From Saccopteryx bilineata (taxonomy: Eukaryota; Chordata; Mammalia; Chiroptera; Emballonuridae), in assembly GCF_036850765.1 (NCBI RefSeq), contig NC_089490.1:290514982-290578981 (forward strand): DNA of 64,000 bases. The letters run 5' to 3'. Below the pieces are notes generated by a model. That model saw only the letters and a list, made by a program, of their open reading frames with translations. It ran no database searches and had not been told where the DNA came from. The position numbers and the translations under genes were made by a program. Shown in pieces: positions 1-12,335 of the stretch. Within the stretch, counting starts at the first letter, position 1, and every line of letters starts with the position of its first letter.

Positions 1-296
1 TTGGTCTGAGTGTCTATTTTTCTGCCAATACCATGCTGTTTTGATTGTCGTGGCCCTATAATAGAGTTTGAAGTCAGGTATTGTTATGCCCCCAGCTTCA
101 TTCTTTTTCTTTAGGATTGCTTTGGCTATTCGGGGTTTTTTATAGTTCCATATAAATCTGATGATTTTTTGCTCTATTTCTTTAAAAAATGTCATTGGAA
201 TTTTGATGGGAATTGCATTAAATTTGTATATTGCTTTGGGTAATATAGCCATCTTGATTATATTTATTCTTCCTAGCCAAGAACAGATCTTGTCTT
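1..296 (-). mobile_element. L1 (LINE-1) ORF2 3' fragment
   Basis: Read on the minus strand, this matches the C-terminal part of L1 ORF2, including a peptide [17 protein letters not shown] typical of that region. The copy is cut on its 5' side at about 296, where an LTR begins, and its 3' end lies beyond the left edge of the window. It keeps short open stretches but is not a usable reading frame. The family is recognised from memory of L1 sequence; subfamily not assigned. Confidence 0.85.
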
Positions 297-640
297 CTTA
301 AAGTTGGGCTGCTATAACAAAAATACCATATACTGGGAGGTTTAAACAACAAACATTTCTCACAGTTCTGGATTCTTTTAAATCCAAGATTAAGGCACCA
401 ACAGATTAGTGGTTGGTGATAGCCCATTTCCTAGTTCATAGACGCCCATTTTCTCATTATGTCCTCACACGCAGACGGGGCAAGCGAGCTCTTTGGGGTC
501 GATCTTATTTATCAGAACACACATGCCATTCATAAAGGCTCTAATGTCATGACCTAATCACTTCCTAAGTGACCCACCTACAAATAACTTCATATGGGGG
601 ATTATGTTTCAATATGAATTGAGGGAGGGATCCAGACATT
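297..640 (-). repeat. MLT1-type (ERVL-MaLR) LTR
   Basis: The reverse complement follows the mammalian MLT1 LTR: a region matching ATGACCTAATCACTTCC, a TGTCCTCACAC block, CCAGAACTGTGAGAAAT near the 3' end and a terminal TTGTTATAGCAGCCCAA. Length about 345 bp fits a near-complete old LTR. It abuts the truncated L1, so one inserted beside or into the other. It has no coding content. Confidence 0.8.
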
Positions 641-2014
641 CAGTTTGAAGAAAATCTTTTATTACCCTCACAGTGTATGGCTCTATGTCTATGGAGAAAC
701 CATAGACAAGGTGGCTAACTGGATTTATAGGTACATTGATGATGATGAAATAAAGCAATGCCGTAATGAAACATCTCAAAAAGTCCCAAATCCTTCTGTG
801 GTCTCACTCATACATTTGATACTCAATTATGTAATTTTTTTTACAAGCATAGGCTTTTAAAAATTTTTTAGCTAGATTATAAATTCATTGTAATTTTTAT
901 GTGTTTTTAATCTACCTCCACACCCAACCCACCACCCAGTCTAGGATAGAATATAAACTCAGTAAATAATTAGGGATTGACTGACTCTTCTCACTGAACA
1001 TTAGAAACTTCCTCTTTAAAAAAATAAACAACATATTGTAGCATATTGCAACTTGGGATAATTTTTACATACACTGACAGCAACTTTGATATAGTATTAA
1101 GAAGCAAAGCTTTCATTTTGTCTAAAATGAACAAGCCTTATTTATGAATCAATTAAGATAAGAATAAAAAAGTGCATAAGGCATATAAAATGGGCTTGTG
1201 AGCTTTTTCTTCTCAAAATCTGACCTTTGAATAAAGGGAGTTTTCAAAAAATGAAGAAGCACATTAACACTGCATTTCATTTAAAATCATATAAATTTAA
1301 CTATTATTTCAGGTGCGTGGTAAGAACAGGACATACACTTGTCAAAGTTGTACATTTCTGACCTTTATATATTGTTTAGAATGACTCTAGGCAATTGACT
1401 CTGAATATGCCAGTTATAAATTTCCAGACTTATGAAGGAAAGCCAGGTTTTTTTCCTTTTCTCATTGCCAGAATTGTACATGGGACCTGTGCCAGTCAGT
1501 ATTCATATTAGACATAAAGAATGTTGACAGAAAAGGCCCAGGTAAAACATACAAATCTTAAAAGGCAGCAATCAATTTACCTGATTGACTAGCTCTGAAC
1601 AGTTTATTTCAACTTTTGAAGGTTTATAGAAAACTCTTTTCAGTTTCATCTTATCATCAAGGTCTAGCTGCCAGTAACTATACAAGACATTTGTAACTAT
1701 CAGGATTTGACTTAATATTTTGAGGTTGAGACTGGGGTATACCTGCCAGCATGCAGCAAATCGTGGTAGCTCTGATGCAGTTGAATGTAAGAAGGAACCC
1801 CCTTCATCAGCTGTCTACTCAAGGGCCATGAGAGCTGCCAGTTCAGGGGACGGCTCCTTAGTGTCCACAGCGCTCTTGCCCCTTATCCCTCGCCCACAGT
1901 ACTGAGGGGTGTCAGAATTTCAGTAGAGAGAAAGAAAACCAAAGAAGTGATCTAGTCTCCTTGAAATCTCCAGGATTGGTCACCATCTAGAAACTGAACA
2001 AAAATCCCCATATT
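641..2014. other. Gene-free AT-rich stretch
   Basis: No supported gene. Short ORFs (645-860, 1720-1905) have no recognisable domain and ordinary intergenic composition. No repeat family was recognised, so this is probably single-copy or very old repeat sequence. Confidence 0.5.
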
Positions 2015-2790
2015 GATTCATTTATTTAAGCATTCAACCCATACGTGTTAGGTGAGGGGACAGGAAGTTAAACAAATTATTGTTCTTATCATCACAGAGC
2101 TTACATTGGAAGGTTCAAACAATAAACACAATAAAAAAGTAACATAGCAGAAATAAAATATGCAAATTCATTGTTGTCAAGAAGCCTGATTTCCTTGGGA
2201 AGATACCAATAATAAATAGAGTGAGTGAAATATATAGTTTGTTGAGTTGAGAGGTGTTTAGGGAACATCAAAATGAGAAAATATCAAAGGCAATATTAAA
2301 GAATTTCTATGTTAAAAAGGAAAGTCAGGGAAAGTTTTCCTGAAAGTGTCATGTTTAAGTAAAGACTTGAAAAAAAGTAGAATGAGCCTGTCTTTTTAGA
2401 TGTGTGTGCATATGTTTGTGTGTGTGTGTCTGTGTGTATGTGTTTGAAAATCTTTCCATGCAGAAGGGACATCAAAATGCAAAGACCTCACTGGAAGCAG
2501 GGACATGAGAGAAAGTTGGAGATCAGCTAGAAACCAGGATGGCTGAAGTGGTGGGAGTACTAGGACAGAAATGAGTTTAGAGGGGTATTGGGGAATAGAT
2601 TATAGAGAGGTCTTGCCAGCTCTTGCAAAGTCTTTGGCTTTCATACCACGTGAGATGTGTGCCACAGAAGAGTGACAAGTACACTTATGCCACTTGTGGG
2701 AATAGTTTGAGGTTGAGCAGGCAGGGAAACAAGGAGACTCATTTGAAGCTTCAGTCAGGATGGAGACTCTAGAAATGTCAGCATGAATTC
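2015..2790 (+). repeat. Ancient interspersed repeat, copy 1
   Basis: It begins with a degraded TTCATTTATTTAAGCATTCAA block, then a run resembling 'cacagagcttacattggaaggt' and later 'gcaaagacctcactggaagcaggg'. The same order of blocks recurs at 34680, 44845, 62450 and 63630 in this window. This is a very old mammalian repeat; I know the sequence type but not its library name with certainty. A GT-rich patch lies at 2402-2445. Confidence 0.5.
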
Positions 2791-3410
2791 TGTATCATGA
2801 GTCACAGCAGACCTTTGACAAAATATATTCACTTGATGTGGTAAATGTTTGGTAATCAACATTTTTCAGCTTCTGAATATTGTGGGCAAGAGTACACATG
2901 ACTGATCAAGAATATATCCAAGAATTTGCAAGGACAAAGGACACAGAAGCATGACAGAAGAAGGGACATTCTCATAACTAGCCATATGGGATTCTATAAC
3001 TCTGTCAATATTAAAGAATCTGTTTTAGTAGGCTGCAGAATTTGAAACACATTAGAATGAGTAAGAATATGCACAATCAGAGATATGTTTTAGTCAATGC
3101 ACTCTAGCTTCTGATTACAGAATGGGTCATCATTCTAAACCTCTACTAGTTTTGACATTAATAATTGCTTTAAATCTGCTAATATAAACTTTTGGAAACA
3201 GACTCTGGTCTACCCTTCTTCAGGTCCCCAGCACTTAAAAGTTCTAGGACAGAAGAGGCATTCATTGGTGATAATATGGCAGCTTTCAGTATTTGTGAGA
3301 TGCCAAACATTACTTCATTTATTTTAATCACAAGGACATAAAATACAGTTTGTTAGGGGAAAAAATTCTCTAATGTAAGATGCGTATTGTAACCACATGT
3401 TTTTATCTTA
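2791..3410. other. Gene-free AT-rich stretch
   Basis: No gene, RNA or recognisable repeat is supported here. It may include the diverged end of the preceding ancient repeat. Confidence 0.4.
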
Positions 3411-3545
3411 ACTTTTTGTTATTATTTTTAATTAAATTTATTGGGATGATACTGGAGAACATAATTATACAAGTTTCAGGTGCCCAATTCTACAATACAT
3501 CTCTGTACAACGTATTGTGCGTACACCTCCACCCTCCAAATGAAA
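3411..3545 (-). repeat. LINE 3'-end fragment, copy 1
   Basis: Contains the block 'tttattgggatgatactgg ... acaagtttcaggtgcccaattctacaatacatc'. The same block occurs at 8336, 17343 and 20392, and inverted at 60290, where it is in sense orientation and followed by an A-rich tail. I take it as the 3' end of a bat/laurasiatherian L1 lineage. Confidence 0.55.
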
Positions 3546-3684
3546 TATTTACTTAGAGTAATTATTTTATAAAACTCAGAAATAAATGACAGAAATCCTC
3601 CAGCTCAATTCTTCCTTTCAAAAAAAAAAAAGATTCTGAGACCAAATAAAGTTATCTGACTTGCAAATTTGACCTTAGCCTAGC

Positions 3685-3839
3685 CCTTCCTTCCTTCCTT
3701 CCTTCCTTCCTTCCTTCCTTCCTTCCTTCCTTCCTTCCTTCCTTCCTTCCTTCTTTCCTTCCTTCCTTCCTTCCTTCCTTCCTCCCTCTCTCCCTCCCTC
3801 CCCCCTTCCCTGCCTCCCTCCCTCCCTCCCTCCCTTTCA
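3685..3839. repeat. (TTCC)n / polypyrimidine microsatellite
   Basis: About 150 bases of near-perfect TTCC repeats grading into CCCT-rich sequence; the plus strand is almost purely pyrimidine. It lies at the tail side of the minus-strand SINE that follows and probably expanded from the SINE tail. Antisense ORFs encoding EGRK or REGG repeats arise from it and are not genes. Confidence 0.95.
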
Positions 3840-4082
3840 TTTCTTAAGTGAGAGGAAGACAGATAGTGAGACAGATTCCCACATATGTCCTGACAAGGAT
3901 ACACCCAGCAATTGGGGACTGAACCAATCGAACCACTGGCTGCAGGAGGAGAATAGAGAGAGAAGTGGGAGAGGGAAGATGAAAGAAGCAGATGCTTGCT
4001 TCACTTGTTTGCCCTGACCAGAATCGAACATGAGACATCCATACTCTGGGCCAACACTATCCACTGAGCAACCGGCCAGGGG
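3840..4082 (-). mobile_element. tRNA-derived SINE
   Basis: On the minus strand it starts CCCTGGCCGGTTGCTCAGTGG, with the A-box-like TTGCTCAGTGG, then a degraded B-box, a CTGCTTCTTTCATC stretch and a body ending at the TTCC tract. Diverged from younger copies in the window. Confidence 0.8.
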
Positions 4083-5390
4083 TGGTACTTTCTAGGACAC
4101 ATAAAAATGTAAGATAGCTTCAAAGAGTGATGTGCTTATAATGTAAGTGGTATGGAAAGAAGTACAAAACAATGGTATACCTCCACTAGAAATACATGTT
4201 ATTTCACCTGTCCTTTGTGTCACACAGAAAGAGGACATAGGACAACAGGATGAGGAAATAGTGCTACTGAACCAGGGCAGCCTCATGGTGCTCATTTGCA
4301 GGCAATTCTAAACCAGCAGCCCAGAGCATGCAGAAAGCCAGTCAGGCACACTCCCAATGGGGAGACTAGTTTTATTTAACAGTCTTGAACAGCTGGAGAG
4401 CACACAGCTAACAACCACTTGAGCATGAAAGTGTCTGATATTTGCATATAAAATATGACATCCAATAAGGAAAATGGAAATAACAATATAAAACAGAACA
4501 CACGTGCAGTGACAGTCCAACATGTGTTAAGTTCTACAATAAATTTTAAAAGAGACCATCATTGTATCATCCTTGTAGAGTATTTCTTTCAAATTGACAA
4601 TAATTTAAACAGTAAGAAAAATTATCTCTTTTCAATCACCTTAAAGCTCCATGAATGAAAAATGATACAAAGTTAAGTTAGCAATAGAAAATAAGAAAAC
4701 TTCAAACACAGATTTTCAAATCAGGCCGGAGTTTTTCAATAGCACTTAAGCATCATCTGAACAAAAATATTTGTGAAATAAAACAATCCTCTGGTCAGAG
4801 TATCTCTACCTTGCAGAGAAGAAAAGCTATCAGAAACAAAGCAAGCAGAAAGCAATCGCAGGATGAGCAATACTTTAAAATAGCCGCATTTGTGTTTTTA
4901 GGGATTTCTTTCACGGCATGTGTCTTTTTTTTTCCCACATAACTGTCAACTATATCAGTGATGAAAATGAAAAATGTATCTCTCAAAACTAGCTGTTTTT
5001 TCTCATTTTCTGAACTGTACCTTATCTAGTGAGAAATGAAAGTTCTCTTTCTCTTTCTTCCCTAAGAAGTACATTTCCATAACATTTCTCCACTATCAAA
5101 GTGTAACAGCGGGTTGAAGGAAAAACACGACATTGCCAGATACCTACAAGGCAACCGATTTTTTGAGAGCTCACTTGGTGCCTCAAGGGATAGTGGGACA
5201 AAAACCCGTCCACCGAGCAGCAGCCTCCTGCTGTGGGAAAGAAACCACTTTAGATAAACTCACCCCCTTCTCCACATTGTTTCCTCTATAGCACTATTAT
5301 AATCAGTCACATTAAATTTTTGTTTAGATTTTTAATGTCTGATCCACACTCTGGAATGTAAACTCTATGAGGTCATAGATTTTAGTCTAT
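4083..5390. other. Gene-free AT-rich stretch
   Basis: No supported gene or repeat. Several ORFs of 60-70 codons on both strands (4092-5213) show no domain, no codon bias and no splice context. Confidence 0.45.
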
Positions 5391-5600
5391 TTTTTTTTTT
5401 ATTATTGATTTGAGGGAGTGAGAGAGAGAGGGGGGCAAAGAGGGAGAGAGAGAGAAAGAGAGAAAAGGACACATCAGTTTGTTGTTCCACTCATTTATGC
5501 ACTCATTGGTTGATTCTTCTATATCCTCTGACCAGGAATTGAACCTGCAACCTTGGCTTATATGGGGACAAAGTTCTAACCAACTGACCAGGTCTGGCCA
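5391..5600 (-). mobile_element. tRNA-derived SINE
   Basis: Minus-strand head TGGCCAGACCTGGTCAGTTGG, a B-box-like GGTTCAATTCC, and a GA-rich (minus: TC-rich) tail at 5410-5465 followed by an A tail (plus: T run at 5391). An older, shorter SINE type than the 340-bp copies elsewhere. Confidence 0.75.
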
Positions 5601-6466
5601 AGGTCAATTTTAGGCATGTGTTAAAGATCCTTTGGTTGGTGAAAAAAGGCCAGATTGGACTCATACTCTGAAATGCTCAGTCATATATTATAAATATATG
5701 TGAACCATGAGACTCAATGTTCTCATACAATGAACACTGCATTACATAAAAGAAATAATAAAGCTAGAAACTTCTCACACAAAGACAACTAAATTATTCA
5801 GGCAATAGAAGAGCTTTGTACAGGAAGACCTTAAAGATTAGAATCTTCAATCTGGATACTCTGACATCTATTAAATCATGAAGAAGGTGGAGAGCGTGAA
5901 AGCCAAGCTATCCACAAACTTCATTTATACAGGGTCTAAGGGCACCCTTTGAAGTTTAAAAGAGATAAATTTAGGATAAATAATGGGAAGAGCCATACTA
6001 CTTGATTTATTAGTTAGAGTGCTCATGGAAGTAAACACGAGCAGAAAATATAATAGGTTCATAAAAGGTTTAGATAAAAAACATACAATAAATCAATTCT
6101 AGACTATTAAAAGGAAGTGTCCCAATATACCATTAATACTGCTTTTATCTTTGCAAAGTACAGGGCTCTCCTTGCTCTTTCGTTATATTTGAAGTGATCA
6201 GGCTTGAATGTTTTCACACTGAAATGAAAGAATCAGGTGTATTAGTAACATGAGCTCAATAGCAAGAGCTGATGCGGTTCAGTACCCTAACATAGTAAGT
6301 TCTCAATAACTGCTTGAATGAATAAATTTCCTGCAGTCAAGATAAATTTTCCAAAAGACCATTTTGAAAATGTGGTTACATTTATTGAACTCACTCTGAG
6401 GGGGCATTTTCCCTAAATGTTTGCATGAAATCTTTACATTCTACTGCAATATGTGTCTGATTTTGG

Positions 6467-6470
<4 letters not shown>
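5601..6470. other. Gene-free stretch with MIR/L2-like tail
   Basis: Nothing coding. At about 6280-6326 'acatagtaagttctcaataactgcttgaatgaataaa' resembles the tail shared by MIR and L2 elements (plus strand). Confidence 0.45.

Positions 6471-6498
<28 letters not shown>
6471..6498. repeat. (TA)n microsatellite
   Basis: Fourteen consecutive TA units immediately upstream of the target site of the next SINE. Confidence 0.95.
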
Positions 6499-6502
<4 letters not shown>

Positions 6503-6522
6503 TAAAAAACTCACAAACATGA

Positions 6523-6854
6523 GCTTGACCTGACAGTGGCACAGTGAATAGTGTGTTGGACTGGGATGTGGTGGACCCTGGTTCGAAAATCCAAGGTCGA
6601 CAGTTTGAGCGCGAGCTCATCTGTTTGAGCAAGGCTCACCAGCATGAGGCCAAGGTCGCTGGCTTGAGCAAGGGGTCACTAGGTCTGCTGTAGCTCCCCG
6701 GTCAAGGCACATATGAGAAAGCAATCAATTAACAACTAAGGTTCCGCAGTGAAGAATTGATGCTTCTCATCTCTCTCCCTTCCTGTCTGTCTGTCCCTAT
6801 CTTTCCCTCTCTCTGTCTCTCTGTCTCTGTCACATACACACACAAAAAAGAAAT
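6523..6854 (+). mobile_element. tRNA-derived SINE with exact TSD
   Basis: The head is 'cttgacctgacagtggcacagtg', followed by a long body with GAGCGCGAGCTCATCTG, GTCAAGGCACATATGAG and a CTCTCT/GTCTCT tail. It is bounded by an exact 12-bp target-site duplication, TCACAAACATGA, at 6511-6522 and 6855-6866. The duplication shows L1-type retrotransposition and sets the borders. Confidence 0.92.
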
Positions 6855-6866
6855 TCACAAACATGA

Positions 6867-8335
6867 AAACATATCAAAGACTAGGCTATTTCCTCTATCA
6901 AATGTGCACTCTAGATTTTGGTACACAAAAAGCTTTATTTTTTGAAACACCTTAGTGTCTTGGCATTAAAGATCTATAAAGTTTTCTCATACCATGAGAT
7001 TCATCACATCTTAAAATGTTAACAGTGAGCTGAAAAATATCATCATTATGTAATATTCTTAATCAGTAATTATGATTTGTAACATTTTTGCTAAATATTG
7101 AGAGAGATCATTTCAGATTTATCATGGGCTTTTATGTTGAATGTTGCTCTCATATCATAATACTTGCTGCTACATTGATATGAATGACTTGTAGATTAAT
7201 GTTACTGGAAAATGTGTAAAATACAAGCTTGCACACATTTTTGTAAAATTATAAATGCTTATTCTTAAAATACAACACAAAAAGTAGTAACTATAAGCAA
7301 AAAAATCACAAAACTAATAGTACTAAACTTAATATCATATACTAATTTTATATACAGATTATTTTGGTTTCCAAAAACTAACGGGTTAATGAATGTAAAC
7401 ATGGTACCTAGAATTAAACAAAAATGCTTTAGAGATTAACACATATAAAGCAATGTAAAATTTTTCTCTGTGTTAAAGCTTTCAAATAATTCACATAATT
7501 TATTGTAACATCACTGGAAGCTCATTAACAAACACCCATAAGAGATATAATAATTGCACCTCTGTTCTTTTCCAAAACCTAGTAAAAGCATTAAAGTTAC
7601 AATGATTAAAATGGAAAAGAGGGTCCTAAAATAACAAGATTAATTGTTATAAGATAGTTGCAATATATGAATATATTAAGGGTATTCATATTATCATATG
7701 AAAGCTCACATTTTTCAGAAGGCATTTTACCTGATTCAGGTTTCAGAAACCCAGGTTCGTGTCATAATCTCAGCAAGGTTTTCTAATAATGAGTTTTTAG
7801 AAAAACATAAAATCTTCTTATGGGTAGAGCCACATGGGGGAATAAATGTTATTGAATTTTTTCCTGCCAATAACTATTTTACTAAAACTTAGTGATTACT
7901 GTGTTTGTGTACATGCACTTGATATATGAATGGGTCAACTTCTATTTTAAAGATGAGTTTAAGAGTTTGGAATATTTCATTTTGCACATGCTCAGTAGGA
8001 TTCATAATAATTCACCAGCTATTTTAATTAGTATTTGTAAAAAATTAATCAATATTCATACTTTCAAACAAAATTATGTATCAATATATACAATGAAAAT
8101 TGTCTCTAACTGTAGTCAAATGAACTACTTATCCCTCTAATCAGAGGCAACCATTGTGACTATTTTCCTATGTCTACTTAAAAATACCCCATGTACTTTC
8201 AAAAATATCATTAGATGCTTTATTTTCCCAACTGAGAGCATTAAAAAGTAAGCTAATATATAGTACTAAAAGAATGATATAAAGTTCATTGAGGAATTTA
8301 TGTAAACTTGTTAAGTTAGTTGTTTTAGTGACTTT
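6867..8335. other. Gene-free AT-rich stretch
   Basis: No gene recognised. The adjacent ORFs at 7698-7892 and 7892-8140 have no known domain, lack an initiation context and lie in ordinary AT-rich DNA; I treat them as chance. Confidence 0.45.
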
Positions 8336-8580
8336 TATTTTTACCTACTTTTAAAAATTCTTTCTTGAATTTATGGGGGTGACACTGATTAATAAGATTA
8401 TACAGGTTTCAGGTGCACTATTCTGCAATACATCATTTGCACATTGCATTGTGTGTTCACCACCCAAAGTCAGGTTTCCCTCCATCACCATCAACACCCC
8501 ATCTACCCTCCTCCACCTCCCCTACCCCTTTTCCCTCTTGCAATGCATTCTTCTCTTCATCATTCATAAATATTGACATA
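8336..8580 (-). repeat. LINE 3'-end fragment, copy 2
   Basis: Shares with 20392 and inverted 60290 the order: A/T-rich end, 'atgggggtgacactgattaataagattat', 'caggtttcaggtgcactattctgcaatacatcat', 'attgtgtgttcaccacccaaagtcag', then a C-rich stretch. Read as the 3' end of a minus-strand L1. Confidence 0.65.
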
Positions 8581-8889
8581 TTATTAGAAAAGGGCTTAAA
8601 GTATGGCACTGTTATATTTTTCATAATGAACTCTACTTATTGGTAGAACTTATTGGTAGAACTCGCCAATTTTCTCTCATAGAAAAAGAAATAATAAAAA
8701 TAAGTTAATAATAAACAGAAATTATATAAAAAGGGAAATAAAAGTAGAAAAAATAAGTCATTCATTTCTCCAATCAGGTATTCATATACGACATAATTTT
8801 AAAAATACCTTGGCTACAAAAAATCATCAGTTAACCGTTATTGGTTACTTTTATGGATAGAAGTTAATAATAGAGGGCAGGTACTATAA

Positions 8890-9095
8890 TATCAGAATTT
8901 GCACCCTGGCTATCTCACTTTTTAGCTTTATGATTTCTGAAAGTTATCTAACCTCTCTGTGCATCAGTTCTCTCATTTGTGAAATGCAGATGGTAATATT
9001 ACCCATCTCCTTTAACATGAAGCTTAAAAGAAATACTAGCTGTAAATCACTCTGTACTGTGTCTAGCTCTTAAGAATTTCTCAACAAATAATAGT
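8890..9095 (+). repeat. MIR SINE remnant
   Basis: Contains the conserved MIR core order: 'ctatctcactttttagctt', 'aacctctctgtgcatcagttctctcatttgtgaaatg', and a tail with 'gtgtctagctcttaagaatttctcaacaaata'. Heavily diverged, as expected for this ancient family. Confidence 0.75.
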
Positions 9096-10929
9096 TATTT
9101 TTATTGTGGATATTACCAATATTTAATAGTTTGCTTTAAACTTTTAAATAATAAAACTAATATATATAAATAATCTCTATTAGTGAAAGCACAATGATAA
9201 CTTCAATTATAGTATTTATAGTATGAACTGTACCCCATATAATACTAGTATATTACACATATCATCTCAGTTAATTATAAAAAATAAACAAATTGACAAA
9301 GCAGATATTCAGTTTTCATTTTACAGTGAGAAAAACTTTGACTGCACTTATAGCATGCTAGTAATAACACATAACACTGGGATGGTAGTTTTAAGACATA
9401 AGTTCTACTTTGTATTTTGCCAATAACTGGATATGAGACTAAGGACAAGTTGATTTTGGGAGGGGGGGAAATAATACAGGAGCTTAAAATAGATAAACCT
9501 TGGTTATACAAATGAGCCTAAACTAAGGAAAAATGTAAAGTAATTTATGTGACACATCAAAGATGCAACTCATTGGTGTGATCATCAGTAGTTTTAATAG
9601 CTTGGAAACACTAGAACCCATCAACAAACATAGACTAGATGAAATTACATTTCCATCAGTGGAAGATGATGCTAGATAGCAATCAAACTATGATAAACTC
9701 TATGCAGAGTGGAGGAAAATCACAGACACCAAATGAATACTCATAATATACATGTGTTTGAGAGCACATAAAGAAAATTTCTAGCAATGAGGAATGGGCA
9801 TAATCAAACAATTTATTAGCATAATTCCACTGAACTTTCCAGCTGAGTTAGCTTGGAGAAACAATAGTTTCTGGTTGACTGAAGCACCTGGGTTTATATT
9901 AACACCACCCTTTGAGGTATATAAAAGGCCAAGAACAACCGTTGATTGTTTCTTTAACTCAATTTGTCCCAATGTCTTTAGGGTAAAGTAATATCTTTAA
10001 AAATAAACTTTCAAAATATACCTCTTTTAAAAACTTATAAGTCATGTCTGAATCCCTTAAACCAGATTTAGATTTCTTCACAAATATTGTTTTCTCAGCA
10101 TGGTTTCTTAGTGACCAAGCAAAACTCAACACTCATTTTTACCTTTGCTTAGAGATGCAAATTCTGGAATACCTGTCTTTACATTTCATACATTCTCTGA
10201 GCTAAGATCAAATAACAATTTCACCTGCACCATTATTTCAGCTTCTGTCTCACACTGATGCTTGCAGGTACTTACTGCTTCAGAGTCATTTTAACGCTTA
10301 ATGATACACTGCCAAGTACTTTTATGCTACTGTTTCTCAGTATCAGAATATGTCTCTTACATTTTCTGTTATATTCATCTCAGTATTTAACACAGACCTC
10401 TGTACAAATTATGTGCTTAGAACAATAAAGGGCTATAAAGCAAGAGCCAATTTTTGAATAAATCAAATAAGAATTTGTATATTTTAATAAGACTAATGTC
10501 TCCTTCGATGCTCCGACTTTCAAGAATAAACACTTGTTATTTTTAATGTATTTATTTCCTTTTTCAAATTGATTTGGAATCAATTTATGGGCTCAGACAT
10601 AAAAAATATCACAGTGTTTTCTAGTTAAAATTATTAATCTGCTGTGTACATCCAACTCACCCAGCAAGAATTTTAAAAAATATATAGCCACAACGTAACT
10701 CCAAACTTCTGATGCAGGTCTAAGGTAGTGCTTGTTATGCATATTAAATGAGTAAAATAATCAATCAATCTGGGTGGAAAAAAACCTATAGAATTGGTCA
10801 CCAGAACCCTATGTAATTTTATCAACCAATATCACCCAATAATATCAAAAATAAAATAAGAATAAAAACACTTACAGTACACTTACAAAAACAATGTTTT
10901 GTGACTAAACAAATATAAATGTACACAAA
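9096..10929. other. Gene-free AT-rich stretch
   Basis: No gene or repeat is supported. Overlapping ORFs on opposite strands at 9781-9991 have no recognisable features. Confidence 0.45.
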
Positions 10930-10944
10930 TCTAATTTTATTTTA

Positions 10945-11276
10945 TTTTATTTATTTTATTTTTATTTTTTATATTTTTCCAAAGCTGGAAACAGGGAGGC
11001 AGTCAGACAGACTTCCACATGCGCCCGACCGGGATCCACCTGGCATGCCCACCAGGGGGCAATGCTCTGCCCCTCTGGGGCATCGCTCTGCCACAATCAG
11101 AGCCCTTCTAGCACCTGAGGCAGAGGCCACAGAGCCATCCTCAGCGACCAGGTAAACTTTGCTCCAATGGAGCCTTGGCTATGGGAGGGGAAGAGAGAGA
11201 CAGAGAGGAAGGAGAGGGGGAGGGGTGCAGAAGCAGATGGGTGCTTCTCCTGTGTGCCCTGGCCAACCGGCCAGGG
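10945..11276 (-). mobile_element. tRNA-derived SINE lacking most of its tRNA head
   Basis: The body (minus) carries CTCCATTGGAGCAAAG, GGCCTCTGCCTCAG, CCCCCTGGTGGGCATGCC and GGGAGGCAGTCAGACAG. It is flanked by a 15-bp exact duplication TCTAATTTTATTTTA (10930-10944, 11277-11291). Compared with the copies at 16940 and 36327, about 60 bp between the head GGCC and the downstream GGCC is missing. That interval carries the B-box. Confidence 0.9.
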
Positions 11277-11291
11277 TCTAATTTTATTTTA

Positions 11292-11934
11292 AAAATTTAT
11301 CATCATAAGAATATTTTGCTAGAAGATATCTAGAGAGATTTAAAATAATAATATTAACAAATATGGAGTATTCTCTTAGAACAGGACAGTTTGTCTGTAT
11401 TGTGCAGCAAATTGGGAGGAGGGACAGAAGAACCTACAATGATTCAAAAGAAAAAAAAAGTATTAGATCAGAAAAGGTTTAAAAATTTGTATTTTACATA
11501 TTAAGTAGTAATAATGCTGGTAATATATACTAGGAATTTATAAATTATACATAAAAAACTTTAAATTTTTACAATTATAGGTCTATTCAATCCTTTCAGC
11601 AGGCTGAAGAAGTAGCCATGTTATCATGTCTTCCAGACAAGGAAGTTTCTTGGTGGCAGAGGTAATAGTCTATGTATGTCTGCCAAACTGCAAGGGACAA
11701 CAATTTACTACTGTGCAGTAGTGTCTCTCAAAATGAAGTTGTCTGGGAAAATCTGGGGGCTAGTGAGTAAAACAAAGAGTCACAGCTTTAAAGGTTTAGT
11801 TTTAAGCTCATCTTTAGGAAGTCTGCCTTAGACTTGAACATTGACATATGCCCTTTTCTTTAACTTCATAATACCCCAACCTCTTCTGTTGTATTGAGTT
11901 AGAATCAAGTAAAATAAGAAACAAAACAAATCAG
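11292..11934. other. Gene-free stretch
   Basis: No gene or recognisable repeat. Confidence 0.4.
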
Positions 11935-12335
11935 CCTGACCAGGCAGTGGCACAGTGGATACAGCATTGGCCTGGGATGCAGAGGACAGGTTTGAACAAC
12001 TGAGGTCGCCTGTGCTTATCTGGCCTGAGCATAGTCTCACCAGCTTGAGTGCAGGGTCGCCAGCTTGAGCGTGGGATCATAAACATGACCCCATGTTTGC
12101 TAGCTTGAACCCAAAGGTTGCTGAGTTGAAGCCTAAGGTCATAGGCTTGAGCCCAAGGTCACTGGCTTGAGCAAGGCGTCACTGGTTCACCTACAGCCCC
12201 CAGGTCAAGGCACATATGAAAAAGCAATCAATTAACAACTAAGGTGCCACAATGAAGAATTGATGTTTCTCATCTCTCTCCCTTCCTGCTTATTTGTTCC
12301 TTTCTCTCACTCTCTGTCTCTCTCGCTAAAAACAA
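11935..12335 (+). mobile_element. tRNA-derived SINE, long-body type
   Basis: Begins CCTGACCAGGCAGTGGCACAG. Several 'agcttgagcg / ggcttgagcc / caaggtcactggcttgagc' units follow, then GTCAAGGCACATATGA, CTCATCTCTCTCCC and an A-rich tail. The internal 'gcttgag' units are tandemly reiterated more often than in the copy at 6523, so the body is longer. Confidence 0.9.

Noticed and set aside
3652..3904. Antisense ORFs with EGRK/REGG repeats
   Set aside because: They are translations of the TTCC microsatellite; three frames give similar repeats.
7698..8140. Two adjacent ORFs resembling a small gene pair
   Set aside because: AT-rich, no domains, no initiation context, typical of chance ORFs in this background.
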